DNA from: Desulfotomaculum sp.
GTDB lineage: Bacteria > Bacillota > Desulfotomaculia > Desulfotomaculales > Nap2-2B
Direction of reading: 5' to 3'
NCBI GenBank assembly: GCA_003513005.1
Contig: DOTD01000031.1
Location: forward strand, 1 to 59,269
DNA: 59,269 nt
The position numbers and the translations under genes are program-made. The notes below the pieces were generated by a model. That model was not told where the DNA came from. It saw only the letters and a program-made list of their open reading frames with translations, and did no database searches. Below, one piece after another: positions 57,530 through 59,269 of the stretch (its first letter is position 1; each line of letters starts with the position of its first letter).

Positions 57530-58539
57530 GAAACTTTCATCACCGCTTTTTTATAAGGAATCTCTTTCGGTATTTCCCTGGCTTCAACCAAAAAATCCTG
57601 AAGATTGTTATAATCGGATGCATCAATTGCCGATTTTGACGGCCAGGCGCCCAGTTTGCGGCAGCGGTCAATTGCTTTGGCAAGCATGCCGGGATCAACG
57701 TCCGGGTAATCCTGACCGGCGAGTTTGACTATACCGGACGTGCTTTGCTGATTCATCCAGAGCAGGGCGTTGTTTAACGCATGCACATACCTGACCATGA
57801 TATTGTAATTTTCTTTTAAATACTTTTTATTTGCCAGGCAGACTGCCGCAGGGATGTCCCCGGTTTCTTCCCCCAGCGAGGCCACAATCCTGCCTGCCTC
57901 TTCTACCTCTATGCGTGACGCTTCGGGTTCTTCAACCAGAGCAAAATCCCCTGTGCCGCTTTCAAAAGCCCCGGTTTGAAAAGATTCCGGAATGTTGTTA
58001 TACAGGGTTACCTGGTGGTTGGGAACCAGTCCGTGTTTAACAAGGACTCCTTTAAAGAGCACCGTTCCTCTGTCTCCAGGAAAGCCGGTTACCACGGTTT
58101 TGTACTTTAAAGAAGACCACTCGAAACTATCAGTTATTTCACGGCTGATTAAGAAAGAAATATCTCTACAGGCAAGGGCGGCAAAGGCTGTCAGATCTCC
58201 TTTTCCTTCCGCTCTTTTGCAAATTACATATTCCAGGCCGGTAACCGCCAAATCGCAGCGGCCTTCGGCGAGCGAATAAAGCAAACTTTCCCTTGTTGAG
58301 ACGGTTGTGATTTCAACATCCAGATTTTCCTGCTTAAAGAAGCCCTGTCTTACAGCGATATACTGCGGCAAATACATCAGCGATCGCCCGTCTTCAAAGA
58401 CTCTTATCCGCACGGGTTTTTCCGTCTGCTGCTCCTGCTCATGTTTTAAAAAAAGGGAACTGAATGCAAAAACGCAGCTGATGATGAACAAAATGGCCAG
58501 TATCAAAACCGGCTGGACTCTCCTGATCATTTTTTTCAC
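57526..58539 (-). CDS. ABC-type substrate-binding protein (NMT1/SsuA-like)
   Basis: A 337-residue exported protein. An N-terminal hydrophobic segment (LILAILFIISCVFAFSSLFL) serves as signal or anchor; the Cys in ISCVF may be a lipobox. The body fits the NMT1/TauA/SsuA group: LMYLPQYIAVRQGFFKQENL, AEGRCDLAVTGLEYVIC and GDFALVEEPEASRIE. Such proteins bind nitrate, sulfonates, thiamin precursors or aromatic acids. No permease or ATPase genes lie next to it, so it is an orphan binding protein. The ligand is not readable. Confidence 0.85.
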   Translation of the reverse strand: MKKMIRRVQPVLILAILFIISCVFAFSSLFLKHEQEQQTEKPVRIRVFEDGRSLMYLPQYIAVRQGFFKQENLDVEITTVSTRESLLYSLAEGRCDLAVTGLEYVICKRAEGKGDLTAFAALACRDISFLISREITDSFEWSSLKYKTVVTGFPGDRGTVLFKGVLVKHGLVPNHQVTLYNNIPESFQTGAFESGTGDFALVEEPEASRIEVEEAGRIVASLGEETGDIPAAVCLANKKYLKENYNIMVRYVHALNNALLWMNQQSTSGIVKLAGQDYPDVDPGMLAKAIDRCRKLGAWPSKSAIDASDYNNLQDFLVEAREIPKEIPYKKAVMKVS

Positions 58540-58670
58540 CCCCTTTCATAATATTTTTCTAGTCCGGGTTTCATGCAAATTTAGGAAAAAACGGGCTTAA
58601 AAAGATAATATCCGGTTGGTTGCCGGCATAATTATTAGTAAAGGTTGTCCTTAATAGGAGGTGGAGCGGG

Positions 58671-59135
58671 ATGAAGGGTCTTTCATTTGTGTTCTGGAAC
58701 AGGCGTTTAGGCGGCAATTCCAGAATGATTAATTTATCTGTGGTCTGCCTGGGACTTGTCTGGGCAATCGGCGCCACAATGGCGGCCTGCCTGATTCTGG
58801 GGCTGTGGGTCATGTTTTCTTCATCGGGGGTGTTTTATTTTTCCTGGCTGCTTAAAGGGGCGTCGCTGCTGGGAACTTTTGTTGGAGGGCTGACAGCCGG
58901 CAGAAGGGTCCAAAATCTTGGCTGGCTGCACGGCGCGCTGGTCGGTCAAGCCTACGGGCTGGTTTTTGCTTTGCTTTCCTTTTTTAACGGTTTGGGTGCT
59001 TTCAGCAACCTGGACCTGGCCGGACGCCTGGGCGCGTACACGCTTATAGGCATGGCCGCGGGCATTGTGGGGATCAACCTGCCGGGCTCTGTCTCGGGCA
59101 GAAGGCTGCCGAGGATATACAGGCAGTCGTATTAG
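58671..59135 (+). CDS. TIGR04086-family membrane protein
   Basis: A 154-residue protein with four hydrophobic helices, including GLVWAIGATMAACLILGLWV, GTFVGGLTAGRR and LGAYTLIGMAAGIVGINLPG. The layout and length match TIGR04086 (YrzE-like), a small family of sporulating Firmicutes with no known activity. AGGAGG lies 8 nt before the ATG. It ends before a terminator at the window's right end. Confidence 0.8.
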   Translation: MKGLSFVFWNRRLGGNSRMINLSVVCLGLVWAIGATMAACLILGLWVMFSSSGVFYFSWLLKGASLLGTFVGGLTAGRRVQNLGWLHGALVGQAYGLVFALLSFFNGLGAFSNLDLAGRLGAYTLIGMAAGIVGINLPGSVSGRRLPRIYRQSY

Positions 59136-59196
59136 TTGATGCCTTGTGGGGGCAGGCTTTTTGCCCAGAGATACAATTTGAAAAACAACGAAACAG

Positions 59197-59231
59197 GAGC
59201 GCTTAGCGTGAGGAAGGCGCTCTTTGTTTTT
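59197..59231 (+). terminator. Intrinsic terminator
   Basis: GAGCGC (59197-59202) pairs with GCGCTC (59217-59222), followed by TTTGTTTTT. It terminates the TIGR04086 gene. Confidence 0.7.
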
Positions 59232-59269
59232 CTGAAAGAGAATTTAGTTAACCCAACTTTCCCCTCCAA

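Overview
The window looks like a chromosome segment of a spore-forming, strictly anaerobic, low-to-mid GC Firmicute of the Pelotomaculum/Desulfotomaculum type (Peptococcaceae in the broad sense). This is inferred from sporulation genes (Spo0A, SpoIVB, SpoIIM, SigI/RsgI) occurring with a benzoyl-CoA ring-cleavage module (BamA, BamR, BamQ), many ferredoxin-type proteins and an ADP-forming acyl-CoA synthetase. Such gene content is known from sulfate-reducing or syntrophic aromatic-acid degraders. No 16S or tRNA gene is present to confirm it.

Layout. Positions 1-1562 are a decay zone: a transposase tail, a broken permease and a metF with a frameshift and no good start. Positions 1750-7282 hold an iron-sulfur/NifX/Mrp ATPase cluster (two Gly-rich DUF5320-type proteins, a DUF134 regulator, a NifU-like scaffold, an Mrp ATPase, two NifX-like proteins and two ferredoxin-ParA ATPases), preceded by perfect palindromes at consensus promoters. 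Positions 7525-10731 hold a MarR-controlled ferrous-iron uptake locus with a split FeoB and a zinc-ribbon FeoA. Positions 10937-18248 carry exopolysaccharide genes: a secreted toroid-like protein, an O-antigen-ligase/glycosyltransferase fusion, a second glycosyltransferase and a flippase. Positions 18256-19373 are a RAYT transposase bracketed by inverted REP repeats; the same REP recurs near 38.5 kb and 56.4 kb. Positions 19372-26176 encode signalling proteins: two REC-GAF-HD-GYP proteins and a NarL-type two-component pair.

Positions 26792-32420 form the aromatic module. Read as a pathway, a dienoyl-CoA hydratase (bamR), an alcohol dehydrogenase (bamQ) and a ring hydrolase (bamA) lead to 3-hydroxypimelyl-CoA. 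An SDR and a thiolase/OB-fold pair could then give glutaryl-CoA plus acetyl-CoA. A split NDP-forming acyl-CoA synthetase, an aspartase, a CaiB-type CoA-transferase and a translationally coupled metallo-beta-lactamase-fold hydrolase follow (32.5-38.4 kb). The benzoyl-CoA reductase itself is not in the window.

Positions 38753-46254 are a sporulation/cell-envelope run: spoIVB, spo0A, SteA-like, SteB/MctB-like, a GT2, a MraY/WecA-like transferase, DUF3866 and one unassigned gene. Positions 46346-48586 hold two paralogous proteins of uncertain function around a MoaD-like and a ThiF/MoeB-like protein; the first paralogue has lost its N-terminus at a 190-bp imperfect inverted repeat. Positions 48702-54453 carry spoIIM, a DUF362 ferredoxin protein, xerD, deoB and pdp. 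The window ends with rsgI/sigI on the minus strand, a heme-O-synthase-like gene, a solute-binding lipoprotein-like gene and a TIGR04086 membrane protein.

The most unusual points are the metF remnants at two places, the RAYT/REP family, two long imperfect hairpins (one cutting into a gene), the orphan MoaD/ThiF cluster, the NifX/Mrp cluster with its palindromic operators, non-standard start codons (ATT, CTG) supported by Shine-Dalgarno spacing, and the ring-cleavage module joined to a BbsAB-like thiolase.
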